A stretch of 64,000 nt of DNA from Trochalopteron elliotii (Eukaryota > Chordata > Aves > Passeriformes > Leiothrichidae). The notes beneath the pieces were generated by a model that saw only the letters and a program-made list of their open reading frames with translations, did no database searches and was not told the origin of the DNA. Position 1 is the first letter of the stretch, and the number at the start of each line of letters is the position of its first letter. Shown one piece after another: positions 61,209-64,000 of this stretch. The DNA lies in NCBI GenBank assembly GCA_024734555.1, contig JANPWX010000480.1:4154671-4218670 (forward strand). Reading direction: 5' to 3'. Position numbers and translations under genes: made by a program.

Positions 61209-64000
61209 CAACCTACTGGGGTGGTTCCTTTTTCAAATATTGAGGAAAAATTATTCCAGGTATAAAATATACTGTACAAAGCAACTGCTCTCTTAATTAG
61301 CACTCTGGATTAGCTTCCCTTGTTGTTCAGCAGCAAAACTACTGTCTTATAAATGGGGATGTTGGGATGTGGAACGTATCCCAAGATATTGTTATGATAA
61401 TAAATAGTTTACTCCTTACAGCAAGGAAAAAAAGCATTCTGATATTTTAAATGTTTTGGCTTGGGGCTGTTTTTTTGTGGTTTTTTTGGAAGTTGTTTTT
61501 TTTTTTTCAAAATTAAATTTTTGGCAGTTGACACAGATTGCAAAAAAATTCAGTGTGAAGGAGTGTGTGTTCCCAGAGAGAAGCTGTCCTAGTAGAGGGT
61601 TTTTTGGTAGATTTGAACAGTTCTGGTGGTTCAACAGCTCTTGGGGTCAGAGTTAACAGGTAATTAGAAACAATTGAATACCTTGTTTAACTAGAATGGA
61701 AAATAACATTATTATGTTTTGCAACCTAAAATTGATTGTCTAAACTTAAAATTTTCCTTGTAGGACAACTTTTTATTTTGCATTTTGGTTTTTTTTTCCC
61801 TTAAAAAAAACCCAAGCAAAACCGAACAAACCAACCCCCCCAAAACTTGACTACTACTGTGACAGTTTTTCTATTCTGGAAGGAACTGGAATGATGACCC
61901 CAAGCCATTTGAAGTCCTTGAAACATTTTAGCAGTTATTATGGTGTACTCAGCAGAGGAAGCCTCTTCTGCTGCTGCCACAGGAACAAACAGTAACGACC
62001 TGAGTTATGAAATATGATTGTGATTTCCCCTCATCCTGCTTGTTTTTTCTCTGAACTCTGGAGCTGGTGAGCTATTTCTGAGGCTGCACAGGAAAGTGAG
62101 AGGATTCTGGCAGAATGTAAATCATGAGATCATTAACATTTCAGCCCAATTTCTCTCCAGCAATGTGTAATCATAGCAGAGATGATTGATAGGGTTGGCG
62201 ACCCACGAGATGGATACTGTGGGTCATTCTCCCATATTTCCTCATTTTCTTTCCCTTTTTGCTAATCCTGGTTTCTGATAACATCACTCAATCAATTTCA
62301 CTGCTGCTCTGGAGCTGTATCCTTCCAATATCAGATATTATATCAGATCTATCTCTGGGTAGATATATGTTCTGCTTCACTGGGTTTTGTGCCTGTCCTC
62401 TTTATTTTGTTTATGCCCCATTATAATATATGGCAGAAATATTTATGTTAGTATAATTGATTTAAGCTTTGAAAAGGTAAGGTATTTTTTTTCTCCTTGT
62501 TCTCTTGATATAAAATACGTTCTCAGTATATTGTTTAAATACTGCATCATGTGGAAAAAGAAGGAGGAAAATTATATGGTTTTCTTCCCCTCCCTTTTAG
62601 GGGTCACCTGTGATGTGAAAAAGAATACATTCAATTGTAAAGTGCTTTTAACACTTTTTTGTTTTCAAGGCAAGGAAAGCAGAAGGGAATGAGGGACATG
62701 GGACATTGGCTTCTCACATCTTTCTTCTATGTCTATCCAATTCTTAAAAAAAATTAATACCAAAACAAAATACAAATCTTAAGATATATTTTTAAATTGG
62801 GAACATAATTTGGAAATAAAATAATTGTTTAATATTGATGTAGAATGTTCTAGCAGTGGGTTGATGTTAATTAATTGGCAGAAATAATTAATCTATTTCT
62901 GTTTTTATACTACCACTTCTGTAGTTAAGAAAATTCCTTGGTCCTATTGAATGCTGTTTCAAGAATGTTTCAAGAATAAAATAATATGTTTGCAGCATTA
63001 TGAGAAGTAGATAGGCATATGTACCTGTATATATCTGTCCTACAGCTTTTAGGAAGCAGGAATGGAACTTTTAATTTCATCTCCAACTGTTTTGTTTGAT
63101 AGAGGAATAATTGGTGATGTGGCTGTGGTGGTGTAAGGATGGCACTGCTGACTTCCAAGCCTGTCATGGCTTCATAAACAAAGTCCTGCACTTATTCTAG
63201 GTGCCATATGCTGGAAAAGAAATAAAGTGCTGCAAAAATGCAGGGATTTATTGATGAGCTTGAATTTCTGGAGTTTCAATCCCACTTCATTCAACAAAGC
63301 AGTCCCCAAAAGTTGAAGTCTCATGTCAAAATGTTCCAACGGGAGCAGCAGATTCTGTCAAAGCTGCTGCATGTGAAGGTGGGTAGGGGCAGTCTCACAG
63401 GAGCTGTGGCATCACATGGTGCAGTTTCCTTTTTGATTGCCTTCCTGGGTTTGTTTTTCTGTGAGTGCAGCTGAATCTGATTCTTTTTAGACAGAATATG
63501 AGAGTGACTGTTGATACCAGGTCTTTTAGTGATCCCGCTGAGATAATGCAGCCTGCTTGGAAGACGGCGATATTAAAAATATTAAAACCAACAACAACAG
63601 CAAAACCTTTCTTACAGCATTCCTCTTGTTTTTTAGGAAGCCTGTGCCTGGAAATATTTATCAGGACAGTATTCATTATTCTCCAGGGGATGGCAGGCTG
63701 CTGTCTCACCCTCTCAGCTGGGTACAGCTCACAGCAGGCTGTCACACTGGGCTGTGCTGGCAGCTTTGCCAGGGTGGGCAGCAGGAGCAGGGCAGCCCTT
63801 TTTTTTTTTTTTGTGCTCACAGAGGAAAGCAGGGCTTTTCTTTCATTAATGAACCATTCTGTGCCTTCCTTCCTTTCTCCAGCTTGAAATTTTACAGGTA
63901 GGGTTTGGGAAAAAATAAATTATTAATAAATGCAAATGAAATCCCAAGTACTGTTGTTATGGCAGGAATATATTACAGAAATCTTGCAGGCCGCTGGAGG
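61209..64000. other. unique noncoding DNA to the window end
   Basis: No supported gene. Around 63395-63900, open frames of about 140 codons occur on both strands over the same bases, which argues for chance. T-runs lie at 61496-61508 and 63799-63812. Confidence 0.5.

Noticed and set aside
63395..63887. Open frames of about 140 codons on both strands
   Set aside because: They overlap each other over the same bases, and neither shows a known domain, splice structure or repeat-free coding bias.
1..64000. CRISPR array, tRNA or rRNA genes, bacterial or phage genes
   Set aside because: No spaced direct repeats of CRISPR type, no cloverleaf-like A/B box pairs that I could see and no prokaryotic gene structure. 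The window is clearly vertebrate.

Overview
This window looks like AT-rich, gene-poor nuclear DNA from a bird, most likely a songbird. The main evidence is the repeat content. I recognise truncated CR1 LINE fragments in both orientations, including one 3' end and recognisable ORF2-derived text. I also recognise several solo-LTR-like elements of avian endogenous retroviruses (ERVs) with poly(A) signals, CCAAT and TATA boxes, and two with target-site duplications. There are no operons, no ribosome-binding-site logic and no long open frames. The longest open frames (about 120-190 codons) fall in repeats or low-complexity DNA or overlap each other on both strands. I found no protein-coding gene that I can support, and no rRNA, tRNA or CRISPR array.

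Layout. 0-8 kb is the densest repeat region. It holds two copies of one LTR family in opposite orientation (about 2.29-2.70 kb minus; 4.40-4.82 kb plus), an AT palindrome next to a 7-bp tandem array (3.54-3.71 kb), and a clean solo LTR at 6965-7695 with an 8-bp terminal inverted repeat and a perfect 5-bp target-site duplication. 8-17.4 kb is mostly unique noncoding DNA. Its one notable spot is near 14.9-15.05 kb: a consensus TATA box, upstream E-boxes, an ATF4/CEBP-like motif and a near-perfect splice donor in order. 17.4-18.3 kb has two unrelated CR1 pieces in tandem. 18.3-29.6 kb is unique DNA with one short CR1 3' end at 26.7 kb. 29.57-30.88 kb is a minus-strand CR1 split by a later solo LTR with a 6-bp target-site duplication. 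30.9-48.9 kb is a long AT-rich stretch with several homeodomain/POU-motif clusters that could be conserved noncoding elements. 48.9-49.26 kb (minus) and 56.70-57.06 kb (plus) are two copies of a third LTR family. 53.0-54.0 kb and 60.8-61.2 kb hold strongly strand-biased pyrimidine or G/T tracts. The rest is unremarkable.

The parts do not work together as a gene system. The picture is intergenic or long-intron DNA that has accumulated retroelements and may contain distal regulatory elements for genes outside the window. I did not find a convincing new biological system. The candidate most worth checking is the promoter/short-exon signal near 15.0 kb. Family names for repeats come from remembered consensus patterns, not a database search.
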